32,148 nucleotides of DNA from Microcaldota archaeon (GTDB taxonomy: Archaea; Micrarchaeota; Micrarchaeia; Micrarchaeales; Micrarchaeaceae). This document shows positions 8,215-14,927 of this stretch, piece after piece. The stretch's first letter is position 1; every line of letters begins with the position of its first letter. The stretch spans positions 1 through 32,148 of the forward strand of contig JAJZVQ010000005.1 in the NCBI GenBank assembly GCA_021845575.1, given 5' to 3'. The notes under the pieces were generated by a model. That model was given only the letters and a program-made list of their open reading frames with translations, was not told the origin of the DNA and did no database searches. The position numbers and the translations under genes were made by a program.

Positions 8215-8319
8215 GCGAGGGTGGCAGAGCATGGTCAAATGCGCAGGACTGAGGTTTTTGGCTAAATCAGAACTCCTGTGTCTTTAGTGACTGCGAGAGT
8301 TCAAATCTCTCCCCTCGCA
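8215..8319 (+). tRNA. tRNA-Leu (anticodon GAG) with an 18-nt canonical anticodon-loop intron
   Basis: The acceptor stem is GCGAGGG with CCCTCGC and discriminator A8319. The D-arm is GCA/TGC with GG in the loop. The anticodon stem CAGGA/TCCTG encloses CTGAGG then C, giving anticodon GAG. The long class II variable arm is 8278-8294, and the T-arm GAGAG-TTCAAAT-CTCTC is intact. Intron 8255-8272 lies at position 37/38. The precursor forms a textbook bulge-helix-bulge: CTGA pairs with TCAG, flanked by 3-nt bulges GGT and AAC, with TTT/AAA closing the inner loop. CCA is not encoded. The gene lies between rpoD and rpl18e and must share their transcript unless it has its own promoter inside rpoD. Confidence 0.96.
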
Positions 8320-8330
8320 AGGTGAAGTTT

Positions 8331-8699
8331 ATGAATAAAATAAATCCGGAAAAACCAAATACAAAGGAATGGCTTAATGTTATCAGGAAAGGCATAGAGG
8401 AGGAACCGAAGTCAAAGTTATGGAGAAAACTCTATAAGGAAACAGCAACGACAAGCAGGACAAGGAACGAGGTAAACATATTCAAGATAAATAAATGCAG
8501 CGCAAACGAAGACAGAGTAATTGTTCCCGGAAAAATCCTCGGAGAAGGAAAGATGGACCATCCAGTGACAATAACCGCAATGGAGTTTACTAAGAAAGGG
8601 TTGCAGGAGCTTCAAAAAGCAAACTGCAAGATAATAAACATAAACGAATTATATGCCGACATGAAAAGCAGCAAGAAAGTAAAAATAATAACAAAATGA
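8331..8699 (+). CDS. rpl18e: 50S ribosomal protein L18e (eL18)
   Basis: The 122-residue protein contains the eL18 hallmarks NPEKPNTKEWLNVIRKG, SKLWRKLYKE and VIVPGKILGEGKMDHPVTITAMEFTKKG. The start at ATG 8331 follows a perfect GGTGA Shine-Dalgarno at 8321-8325 with 5-base spacing; an in-frame GTG at 8322 is part of that Shine-Dalgarno and not the start. It binds the large subunit near uL15 in the family. It begins 12 bases after tRNA-Leu and precedes rpl13, as in the standard archaeal order. Its 3' end is included in a 22-bp tandem duplication. Confidence 0.97.
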   Translation: MNKINPEKPNTKEWLNVIRKGIEEEPKSKLWRKLYKETATTSRTRNEVNIFKINKCSANEDRVIVPGKILGEGKMDHPVTITAMEFTKKGLQELQKANCKIININELYADMKSSKKVKIITK

Positions 8700-8723
8700 T
8701 TTAAAAATAATAACAAAATGATT
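8680..8723. repeat. Exact 22-bp tandem duplication spanning the rpl18e stop and rpl13 leader
   Basis: Bases 8680-8701 (ending in the last codons and TGA of rpl18e) are repeated exactly at 8702-8723. The second copy supplies an extra ATG at 8718 in frame with rpl13, which is a copy of the overlap around the rpl18e stop and not evidence of a longer L13. The copy also supplies the ATGAT element just before the true rpl13 ATG at 8727. Confidence 0.9.
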
Positions 8724-8726
8724 TTT

Positions 8727-9176
8727 ATGAAGATTGACGCAAATGAATATATGGTTTTTGATGCAAACAAAAAGATTGTCGGAAGGTTTGCTTCCGTAAT
8801 CGCCAAGAATCTCCTGAACGGGAAGACAGTGGCAGTGATAAATGCCGAAAAGGCGCTGATAAGCGGGAACAAAAACGACTTGATGAAAAAATACAGGACA
8901 AGGCTGAACATAAAAGAGACAATGAATCCTGAAAACTCCCCGTATTGGTCAAAGAAACCCGACATTTTGATGAAAAGGATAATCAGGGGAATGCTTCCGT
9001 ATAAGAGTAGCCATGGAAAAGAGGCTTATAAAAGACTTAAGGTATTTATATCTGTGCCGGAAATATTTAAAGATAAAAGTTGCGTCGAGATGGTTTCAAA
9101 AGATACAAAAACGATGTACATGAATACAATGAGCATAAAGGAGCTGTCGGAACTTTTAGGATATAAAGAACAGTGA
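8727..9176 (+). CDS. rpl13: 50S ribosomal protein L13 (uL13)
   Basis: The 149-residue protein starts MKIDANEYMVFDANKK and contains the uL13 signatures KIVGRFASVIAKNLLNGKTVAVINAEKALISG and the late RGMLPYKSSHGKEAYKRLKVF. It is an early-assembly large-subunit protein. The start at 8727 is preferred over ATG 8718, which arose from the 22-bp duplication; TGAT at 8719-8722 acts as a Shine-Dalgarno core. Its TGA at 9174-9176 overlaps the GTGAT Shine-Dalgarno of rps9, suggesting translational coupling. Confidence 0.96.
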   Translation: MKIDANEYMVFDANKKIVGRFASVIAKNLLNGKTVAVINAEKALISGNKNDLMKKYRTRLNIKETMNPENSPYWSKKPDILMKRIIRGMLPYKSSHGKEAYKRLKVFISVPEIFKDKSCVEMVSKDTKTMYMNTMSIKELSELLGYKEQ

Positions 9177-9181
9177 TTTTT

Positions 9182-9727
9182 ATGGAAGATATTAAAGAGG
9201 AGGTTAAGAAAAAAGAACTTAAAAAAGTGGACAAAAAAGAAAAGAACACTTCAAAGAAAACGGCAACAAAAAAGAAACCAGCCGCAAAAGCTTCAAGGAA
9301 AAAACCCGCAAAGGAACCTGTAAAAATCATAACTGCAAAGAGCAAAAGGAAGCGCGCCACAGCAAGGGTAATGGTAAGGGAAGGCAGCGGAAGGATAAGA
9401 ATCAACAGCATGGACATTTCCACTATAAGGCCGAAGGAACTGAGAAGGCTCATGCAGGAGCCCGTTTTCGTATCCGAACTTACAAGAGATGCGGCAAAGA
9501 GCGTGGACATAGAGATAAATTTGAAGGGCGGCGGGAGTGTTTCGCAGGCAAGGGCGGCAAGAACCGCAATAGCAAAGGGATTGGCTAAATTCTCAAGCAA
9601 TGATACTATAAAAAATGAGTACATGAGAATCGACAGGAGTTTCCTTGTTGACGATTACAGAAGAGTAGAGCCCAAGAAGTTTATGGGACCTAAGGCAAGG
9701 GCAAGATTCCAAACCTCATATAGATAA
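9182..9727 (+). CDS. rps9: 30S ribosomal protein S9 (uS9) with lysine-rich N-terminal extension
   Basis: Residues from about 50 to 181 are a complete uS9: SKRKRATARVMVREGSGRIRINSMD at the start, the RAARTAIAKGLAKF helix, and the invariant tail RARFQTSYR that reaches the decoding-site tRNA. Archaeal uS9 is usually near 130-140 residues. Here about 48 extra N-terminal residues consist almost only of K, E, A, T and P (KKTATKKKPAAKASRKKP). That tail looks like a histone-H1-type disordered basic extension, perhaps for rRNA contacts. ATG 9182 is selected over GTG 9173, which belongs to the GTGAT Shine-Dalgarno. Confidence 0.96.
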   Translation: MEDIKEEVKKKELKKVDKKEKNTSKKTATKKKPAAKASRKKPAKEPVKIITAKSKRKRATARVMVREGSGRIRINSMDISTIRPKELRRLMQEPVFVSELTRDAAKSVDIEINLKGGGSVSQARAARTAIAKGLAKFSSNDTIKNEYMRIDRSFLVDDYRRVEPKKFMGPKARARFQTSYR

Positions 9728-9751
9728 ATGATAATTACAATAAATAGTAAT

Positions 9752-9779
9752 AACTGCAATAAATAAACTGCAATAAATA
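9752..9779. repeat. 14-bp tandem duplication upstream of rpoN
   Basis: AACTGCAATAAATA occurs at 9752-9765 and, with its first bases shared in phase, again at 9766-9779. A third degenerate copy of CAATAAATAGT lies just upstream, near 9738-9748. The repeat enlarges the rps9-rpoN spacer to about 60 bases in an otherwise compact operon. Confidence 0.8.
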
Positions 9780-9788
9780 GTGATAAAA

Positions 9789-9995
9789 ATGATGATACCT
9801 GTAAGATGTTTTACATGCGGCAGCGTAGTGGCGGACAAATGGGAAGAATACAACAAAAGAGCAAACATTGATCATGAAGATCCGAAAAAAGTTCTTGATG
9901 AAATGGGAGTGAAAAGGTATTGCTGCAGAAGAATGTTCGTGAGCAACATAGAGCTGATAGACGACCTTATGGTCATTGGAAACAAGAAGGCATAA
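9789..9995 (+). CDS. rpoN: DNA-directed RNA polymerase subunit N (Rpo10)
   Basis: The 68-residue zinc protein begins [18 protein letters not shown] and carries the paired CC of KRYCCRRMF. Together with the first CxxC this gives the atypical zinc-bundle ligands of Rpb10. It stabilises the D/L assembly platform. The start is taken at ATG 9789 (MMIPVRC) behind GTGAT at 9780-9784; ATG 9792 is equally possible. Rpo6 (rpoK), which often follows rpoN in archaea, is not found here; tRNA-Pro follows instead. Confidence 0.96.
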   Translation: MMIPVRCFTCGSVVADKWEEYNKRANIDHEDPKKVLDEMGVKRYCCRRMFVSNIELIDDLMVIGNKKA

Positions 9996-10005
9996 AATTT
10001 CAGAT

Positions 10006-10015
10006 AATATATAAG
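10006..10015 (+). promoter_or_regulatory. TATA-like element for tRNA-Pro / rps2
   Basis: AATATATAAGT sits about 26-35 bases before the 5' end of tRNA-Pro at 10041, the expected distance for an archaeal TATA box. It suggests that the tRNA and downstream rps2 can be transcribed independently of the rpoD operon. Confidence 0.5.
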
Positions 10016-10040
10016 TATTTTTGTTATGATAATTTCAAAA

Positions 10041-10143
10041 GGGGCCGTCTGCTAGCTTGGTAGGCTTCCAGCTTGGGGTGCTGGCGACTCGAGAAAATTT
10101 CGGGAATTCAAAAAGCGCTCAATTGAAAATCTCGACGGCCCCA
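10041..10143 (+). tRNA. tRNA-Pro (anticodon GGG) interrupted by about 30 nt in the T-arm
   Basis: The acceptor stem is GGGGCCG with CGGCCCC, then discriminator A10143. The D-arm TGCTAGCTTGGTAGGCT is a typical proline D-arm. The anticodon arm CCAGC-TTGGGGT-GCTGG gives anticodon GGG with no intron at 37/38. The T-stem is TCGAG (10089-10093) with CTCGA (10131-10135), but the loop between is 37 nt and not 7, an excess of 30 nt. Within it TTTC pairs with GAAA and AATT with AATT, leaving a 3-nt GGG bulge, which is bulge-helix-bulge-like. I could not fix the exact splice sites: no single contiguous excision restores a perfect TTCNANN loop, so two introns or a relaxed motif are possible. CCA is not encoded. 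Confidence 0.85.
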
Positions 10144-10168
10144 AATATTTTACCAAAAGTGTATTTTC

Positions 10169-10774
10169 ATGGAAGAAGAATTATTGATTAACCAGAACGA
10201 GTATCTTGAAGGAGGAATCCATATCGCTACGAAGATGAAATCGCAGGGAATGGCAAAATTTGTCTACAAGGTAAGGGAGGACGGGCTTTACCTTTTAGAC
10301 GTAAAGACAATAGACTTTAGGATAAGGATTGCGGCGAAGATGATAGCTAGATATGATCCATCAAGAGTGGTGGTCAGGGCGTCGAGGATATACGCGATTT
10401 ATGCTGCGGAAAAATTCGCCGAGATAACTGGAGTACAATTGCTAAAGGGCAGAACTACTCCCGGAATATTCACAAACCCGAAAAGGGACAATTTCATGGA
10501 GCCCCAATTGCTGTTCATAAGCGATTCGAGGAACGAAAAGCAGTCGATAAACGAGGCAAGCAATACCTCTATACCAATCATCGCCTTGTCTGACACGGAC
10601 AACCTTACAAAATATATCGATTTGATAATACCCGTAAATAACAGGGGAAGAAGATCCCTGGCGTATATTTACTACCTTCTTGCAAGGGAAGTTATGATGG
10701 AAAGGGGTGAAATAAAAAGCAGGGAAGAATTCAAGTACACCGTAGACGACTTCGAAGCAAAGCTGAAGAAGTAG
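10169..10774 (+). CDS. rps2: 30S ribosomal protein S2 (uS2)
   Basis: This 201-residue archaeal/eukaryal-type uS2 shows YLEGGIHIATKMKSQGMAKFVYKVREDGLYLLDV, RVVVRASRIYAIYAAEKFAEITG, GRTTPGIFTNP and the closing IPVNNRGRRSLAYIYYLLAREVM block. It places uS2 on the head-platform cleft of the small subunit. It is the last gene of the rpoD cluster in the usual archaeal order, separated from rpoN only by tRNA-Pro. The C-terminus is short, without the long SA-type tail of eukaryotes. Confidence 0.97.
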   Translation: MEEELLINQNEYLEGGIHIATKMKSQGMAKFVYKVREDGLYLLDVKTIDFRIRIAAKMIARYDPSRVVVRASRIYAIYAAEKFAEITGVQLLKGRTTPGIFTNPKRDNFMEPQLLFISDSRNEKQSINEASNTSIPIIALSDTDNLTKYIDLIIPVNNRGRRSLAYIYYLLAREVMMERGEIKSREEFKYTVDDFEAKLKK

Positions 10775-10942
10775 GTTTTGCCTGCAAATGTTCAGGATAA
10801 CACTATTTTGGTTATGGAGCCTATCTTTGTTCTTAAGGGTATTAGGCTTGAATGACACTGTATTAACAATCGCTATTTCTAAACAAAAAAGTATAATAAG
10901 TATCTTGTCATCTTATTCTTTTATTACATTTGTGTGAACTGC

Positions 10943-12109
10943 ATGGAGATAATAATAGCGATGTTGCTGCTACTGGGCATTTCGCTGATAATGGGGGAAA
11001 TATTCGAGAGGTATGGGCTTCCTGGAATAGTCGGAAACATACTCGCAGGGTTTATATTGGGACCTGCTCTTATCGGAATAGTTAATCCCGGTCCGGAACT
11101 TAGCACAATAGGTTCGGTCTCGCTTTTCTTCATAATACTGCTCATCGGACTGGAGGTAACTACCGATCTAATAACTAAAAACATCGGTAATTACAGCATT
11201 TTCACTATAACCGGATTTGTGCTGCCGTCAATTGTAATCGCGGCATTTTTCATATTTGTGATACATACCAATATGGTAGAAGGAGTCATAACCGCAATAG
11301 CGATAGGCGTGCCTTCGATATCCATAATATCCGTTTTGGCGTTAAAATACAATTTGATAAAATACAAAGACGGTTCTCTAATTATAGCCAGTACGGTAAT
11401 AAGCGATATTCTTGCATTTTCTATACTTGCCATACTGACAAACATCGGCAGCATTTTGTATATTATCGTAGCGCTGATAGCGGTATTCGCAGCGTTGTTT
11501 GCCATAGACATACTGATCAAAAGGCATGCGTTTTTCATACGCAAGTTCTTCCATCGCATGAGCATGACCGAAAGCGGAGAGCGTATAACATTCGGATTGA
11601 TAATAGTTGCGGGCTTGGTATTTGCTTCGATATTCCAATTGATAGGGATAACATATGTACTCGGCGCATTCTTTGCAGGCATGCTGATATATGACACATT
11701 AATGGGTAAAAAATTTTACAGGAAGGTTTCAAGAACTTTTAAAAGAATAAACTACAGCTTTTTCATACCTATATTCTTTAGCATAGCGGGTCTCAGCGCG
11801 GTATTTCCAACCGGATTGTATCTACTATTTTTAATGATTTCATTGGCCATAATCGGACTTTTCAGCATTATGACATATTTGTTCGGAATGCGCATATTCA
11901 AAAATATAAATTCGTCTACAGGTACTGGAATCATAGGGAGCAGAGGGGCGGTCGGAGTCACTATAGGAAGCATCGCTTTCACCTCAGGATTGATATCTAT
12001 AAACATGTATTCGATAATAATATTGGGCACAATAATACTGTCAGTTTTCATGCCACTGCTGATTTCCAAGAAAGACAAAGAGAATGCCAAGGCAATTGAT
12101 GACTACTGA
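10943..12109 (+). CDS. Cation/proton antiporter, CPA2 (Kef/NapA-like) family
   Basis: The 388-residue integral membrane protein has about 12 helices. The opening MEIIIAMLLLLGISLIMGEIFERYGLPGIVGNILAGFILGP is the standard CPA2 start, followed by SLFFIILLIGLEVTTDLI. The discontinuous helix region (GVPSISIISVLALKYN, then STVISDILAF) corresponds to the ion-binding core. No RCK/TrkA-N domain follows, so gating by nucleotides is not indicated. It exchanges Na+ or K+ for protons across the membrane. ATG 10943 is preferred to the in-frame GTG 10934. It appears monocistronic: 168 bases upstream are non-coding and a terminator-like hairpin follows. Confidence 0.88.
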   Translation: MEIIIAMLLLLGISLIMGEIFERYGLPGIVGNILAGFILGPALIGIVNPGPELSTIGSVSLFFIILLIGLEVTTDLITKNIGNYSIFTITGFVLPSIVIAAFFIFVIHTNMVEGVITAIAIGVPSISIISVLALKYNLIKYKDGSLIIASTVISDILAFSILAILTNIGSILYIIVALIAVFAALFAIDILIKRHAFFIRKFFHRMSMTESGERITFGLIIVAGLVFASIFQLIGITYVLGAFFAGMLIYDTLMGKKFYRKVSRTFKRINYSFFIPIFFSIAGLSAVFPTGLYLLFLMISLAIIGLFSIMTYLFGMRIFKNINSSTGTGIIGSRGAVGVTIGSIAFTSGLISINMYSIIILGTIILSVFMPLLISKKDKENAKAIDDY

Positions 12110-12156
12110 ACGCATAGCGTACACGGGTAATTATGTTGTATTCGTTCCTGTATTAT

Positions 12157-12220
12157 ATGGATCATTTTTTATACTCCCGCCAGAACCTTCAATATCCAAA
12201 ATGATAAGATCCATTTTTTT
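12157..12220 (+). terminator. Possible hairpin terminator after the antiporter gene
   Basis: ATGGATC (12157-12163) pairs perfectly with GATCCAT (12208-12214). ATTTT and AAAAT can extend the stem inside, and a run of seven T follows at 12214-12220. The loop is long, so it is a weak hairpin; archaeal termination may rely mainly on the T-run. Confidence 0.35.
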
Positions 12221-12267
12221 AATTAGTTCTCCTATTTTTATTGTCATTTCCCCACAACATAATGTTA

Positions 12268-12912
12268 TTATCTGTGTCTTTCTCCTTTATATTCAGTATA
12301 CATATCAAGTCTTAATTTGGCTCTCTGTCCCGTCTTAGTATTAAGAAAAATTATACCTTCCGGTTTTTTGATTGCACCGCCATGTCTCATCCTGTAAAGC
12401 AAGCTGAATATTCCTCCTTCTTCAACAGGTTTGAGTAACCAATCTCTTATCAATTCAAAATTGTGCTCATATTTGTACCATGATTTGTATACAAGATGCT
12501 TTTTCACATAATAATCAAAAGGGATCCAAATATGTTCGTTCAAATCGTACAAGTTGCCATTTGCCTTAGGCCCTACCACCTCGCCGAAATACTGACCGTC
12601 CATATGTAAGAATTCATCAAGATAACCCTTTTCCACGGAATTGAGCAATGCTTCTACTATAAACTTTTTTGTTCTATCGAAAAATCGCACTTTGTTAAGC
12701 CTATTCCAAATCTGTGTTATTTCCCCGTTTTCAATTATTATAGACACATTAGTTCCATCAAGCTTCTCAGATACTTCGATATTCTCGTTTCCAAGACACC
12801 ATTCATAACCTTTCGTAATTTCAGGTACCACTACGTATAAGGCATTGACATCTTTCCTGTCGAAAGGGCTTTCAAGCTTCGGGAAATCCTTTGCGGTTAT
12901 CATTTCACACAT
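12268..12912 (-). CDS. ATP-dependent RNA ligase family protein
   Basis: The 214-residue nucleotidyltransferase has covalent ligase motif I at SEKLDGTNVS with the predicted AMP-accepting lysine K50. A GQYFGEVVGPK segment at 106-116 acts as motif III/IIIa, PEGIIFLN at 184-191 (E185) is motif IV, and AKLRLD at 198-203 (K199) is motif V. This matches the compact Rnl2/Rnl5-type core without an extra C-terminal domain. The family seals 3'-OH/5'-phosphate RNA nicks; archaeal tRNA exons are normally joined by RtcB, so this enzyme likely has another repair role. ATG 12912 is used, but M4 (12903) is also plausible. It is monocistronic, on the strand opposite to its neighbours. Confidence 0.88.
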   Translation of the reverse strand: MCEMITAKDFPKLESPFDRKDVNALYVVVPEITKGYEWCLGNENIEVSEKLDGTNVSIIIENGEITQIWNRLNKVRFFDRTKKFIVEALLNSVEKGYLDEFLHMDGQYFGEVVGPKANGNLYDLNEHIWIPFDYYVKKHLVYKSWYKYEHNFELIRDWLLKPVEEGGIFSLLYRMRHGGAIKKPEGIIFLNTKTGQRAKLRLDMYTEYKGERHR

Positions 12913-13056
12913 CCGTTATAGGGCATAAAGTTTCTATCTTGATTTTTATTGTTTTTGTGCATAATCGCAATCGGCTGTGCAGCGTATTTATGGCAAAAAC
13001 AAATAAATAATACTTTTATACTGATATAAATAACAAATATTATAAAAAAGATTTGT

Positions 13057-13716
13057 ATGAATCAAAAAAAGCACTATATTTTTCAAAATGCAATAGAAAA
13101 TGCGAGTAATAAAAGTGCAAGTTCCACAAAATCACAGTCTTTCAAATGGTGCCCTTTTTGTGGGGCTGATTTGTCTGAAGCAACAGATAATCCCGATTCC
13201 TGTCCTAACTGTAAAAAAGATATAAAAAAAATAATGGATTTGCAAAGGTTCAATCAACCAAATAAAAAAAACAGCGGAGAAAAAACTCCAAAAATAAGGA
13301 ATAAATACATGATTAAAAAAATGGGCGAAGAGGGAATGCATCAAACTATAAATATAAATATTAATGGGAAATATGAGGATATTGATATTGCAATTGCTCC
13401 TGCTATCGCAAAATTAAATACGGTCGGCGCAGAAACAGAAAACTCCTGTCAAGGAGGGAACACATCCAGCCAGGCATACATTACGCTAAAAAGCGGAAAA
13501 TTTCCAGACGAATTGGTTTCGGCATGGAAAGGCGCGGGATTTTACGTTTCAAAGCATATTGTCAGGGCAGCATATAAAAATACACTTAATTCTGATAATC
13601 CTTTTAGCGACATAATAGAAAAATACGCGTCGATTCTTTTTCAAAAGTCGCTAAACGACTGGTTGAAAGGGGATCTTGACACAACGGGGAAAAAATACAG
13701 GCTTTTAAGAATTTGA
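13057..13716 (+). CDS. Zinc-ribbon protein with an SCQGG-motif C-terminal domain, function unknown
   Basis: The 219-residue protein has an N-terminal four-cysteine zinc ribbon (WCPFCGADL, C32/C35, and CPNC, C49/C52). A basic linker (about 60-95) follows, then a domain with a short beta strand (INININGKYEDIDI) and LNTVGAETENSCQGGNTSSQAYITL (120-144). The T-x-x-SC-x-G arrangement recalls TYW3-like and phage/archaeal domains in which a helix leads into an SCEG/SCSG turn, but I cannot assign the family. The zinc ribbon suggests nucleic acid or protein binding. It is flanked by an oppositely oriented RNA ligase and followed by a hairpin plus T-run. Confidence 0.82.
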   Translation: MNQKKHYIFQNAIENASNKSASSTKSQSFKWCPFCGADLSEATDNPDSCPNCKKDIKKIMDLQRFNQPNKKNSGEKTPKIRNKYMIKKMGEEGMHQTINININGKYEDIDIAIAPAIAKLNTVGAETENSCQGGNTSSQAYITLKSGKFPDELVSAWKGAGFYVSKHIVRAAYKNTLNSDNPFSDIIEKYASILFQKSLNDWLKGDLDTTGKKYRLLRI

Positions 13717-14017
13717 AGTTTTATTCCTATAAATTTTAAATAATTTTATGCCCTATAAAAGATATTTTTTATCTTCTTTTTTGATTTATTTTTAAGATTG
13801 ATATACTTCTTTGGTTTCGCATACAAAATCTCCTGTTTTCCGTAAAACGTTGTTTAGGGTGCTCATACTCATTTTCCAATATATACCTATACACTGCATT
13901 GCTTATTTGCATATTATCCTTTTTTTAATCAGTATATTTAAATATCATACTAATATTATAGGATAAAGTATAAGAAAACAACCAATCTGAATACATTCAA
14001 AGCTATTACTAAGTTGT
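13717..14017. other. 301-base non-coding spacer between convergent genes
   Basis: No credible ORF lies here. The spacer contains the terminator-like hairpin of the rightward zinc-ribbon gene near its left end. At its right end is the distal arm of a possible terminator for the leftward PHP gene. The middle (13790-13970) is AT-rich and I see no RNA gene or repeat in it. Confidence 0.6.
13759..13782 (+). terminator. Hairpin plus T-run after the zinc-ribbon gene
   Basis: AAGATA (13759-13764) pairs with TATCTT (13770-13775) across a 5-nt T loop, followed by CTTTTTT. It lies 43 bases after the stop of the zinc-ribbon gene and resembles an oligo-T archaeal terminator. Confidence 0.5.
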
Positions 14018-14028
14018 TTATTGGTTGT
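13978..14028 (-). terminator. Long-loop inverted repeat at the 3' end of the PHP gene
   Basis: ACAACCAAT at 13978-13986 is perfectly complementary to ATTGGTTGT at 14020-14028, the latter including the TAA stop of the leftward PHP gene. On the minus strand the right arm is followed by TTTTCTTAT. The 33-nt loop is long, so a role in termination is tentative. Confidence 0.4.
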
Positions 14029-14836
14029 CTGTATCCTTATTCATGAAGTAAAGATATAAGGATTTGATTTTTTGCACAAGGTCGAATGCTACTTCTGAAG
14101 CTGAATAAGAATCAAAATGGGCAGTGGTAGTTTTGTTTTTAATTTGCATTTTAAGGTTTATTGCAGAGTTTCCTGCAAACTGTGTATAACCCTTTCCTAT
14201 AAATTCTTTTGTATGTGCGTCGCTGGCGCCCACTTGTGCGAACCCAAGAGAGGCATTTGCTAATGACGCCATTGCATTAAACACAATAGAGAAAGAGCTC
14301 GAATTGTTGATTACTTCGATTGCGTCAAAATCCAAACCTGCCAAAATCCTTGATAAAGGAGGATACCCTTTTTCATTGAATTTGACAAAATTGAAAGGAT
14401 GCGGTGCAATAGCAATACCTCCCTGTTCATGAATTTCGTAGATGGTTTCTGAAGCGGTTTTTCCTGGAATAATTTTCCGATTTAAAAAGAGACCTACGAC
14501 ATGGCCATTCTTCGTAGAAATTTCTTCGCCTATTACAACATCCACTTTAATATTATTTTTCAGCGCATACTCTTTTGCCTTAAAAGCACCTTTTATCCTG
14601 TTATGATCAGTGATGGCAATCACCTGCAATTTTCCTGCAGCAGCATCGATAATGCTTTCTGGGGAGCTTGTTCCATCACTATAGCTTGAGTGTATATGTA
14701 TATCGGCTTTTGAATAAACAGTATCGCTAATATCATTACAGGTTTCAAATCTTTTTAGTTCTGATATATCTAAGCATATATCGGAATGATAGGCTAAATT
14801 TTGATTATTTGCAATTTTAGTTTTTTTAGTTATCAT
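14018..14836 (-). CDS. PHP-domain metal-dependent phosphoesterase
   Basis: In this 272-residue protein residues about 44-240 form a PHP domain with a complete metal site: HIH (H47, H49), DH of ITDHNR (D77-H78), E104 in GEE, H112, H146 of the PHP-like APHPFNF, and D206-H208 in ASDAH. The first 43 residues are an extra, poorly conserved segment. PHP enzymes of this stand-alone class hydrolyse phosphoesters on nucleotides, RNA 5' ends or sugar phosphates; the substrate here is unknown. It is divergent from the TPR gene. A TATA-like GGTATAAATTTTAG (minus strand, 14860-14873) lies about 30 bases upstream of the ATG, so the mRNA may be leaderless. Confidence 0.88.
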   Translation of the reverse strand: MITKKTKIANNQNLAYHSDICLDISELKRFETCNDISDTVYSKADIHIHSSYSDGTSSPESIIDAAAGKLQVIAITDHNRIKGAFKAKEYALKNNIKVDVVIGEEISTKNGHVVGLFLNRKIIPGKTASETIYEIHEQGGIAIAPHPFNFVKFNEKGYPPLSRILAGLDFDAIEVINNSSSFSIVFNAMASLANASLGFAQVGASDAHTKEFIGKGYTQFAGNSAINLKMQIKNKTTTAHFDSYSASEVAFDLVQKIKSLYLYFMNKDTDNQ

Positions 14837-14927
14837 GTTAACCTGTCCATTTTGAGTACTAAAATTTATACCTCTTTTGTTTCTTCAAAAATTATAAGAG
14901 AATCGCCAAGCTCTCAATAAAATATAA

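Noticed and set aside
12084-12338. 84-codon open frame after the antiporter
   Set aside because: It starts inside the antiporter gene, runs through a terminator-like hairpin and into the opposite-strand RNA ligase gene; hydrophobic residues follow from AT-rich DNA.
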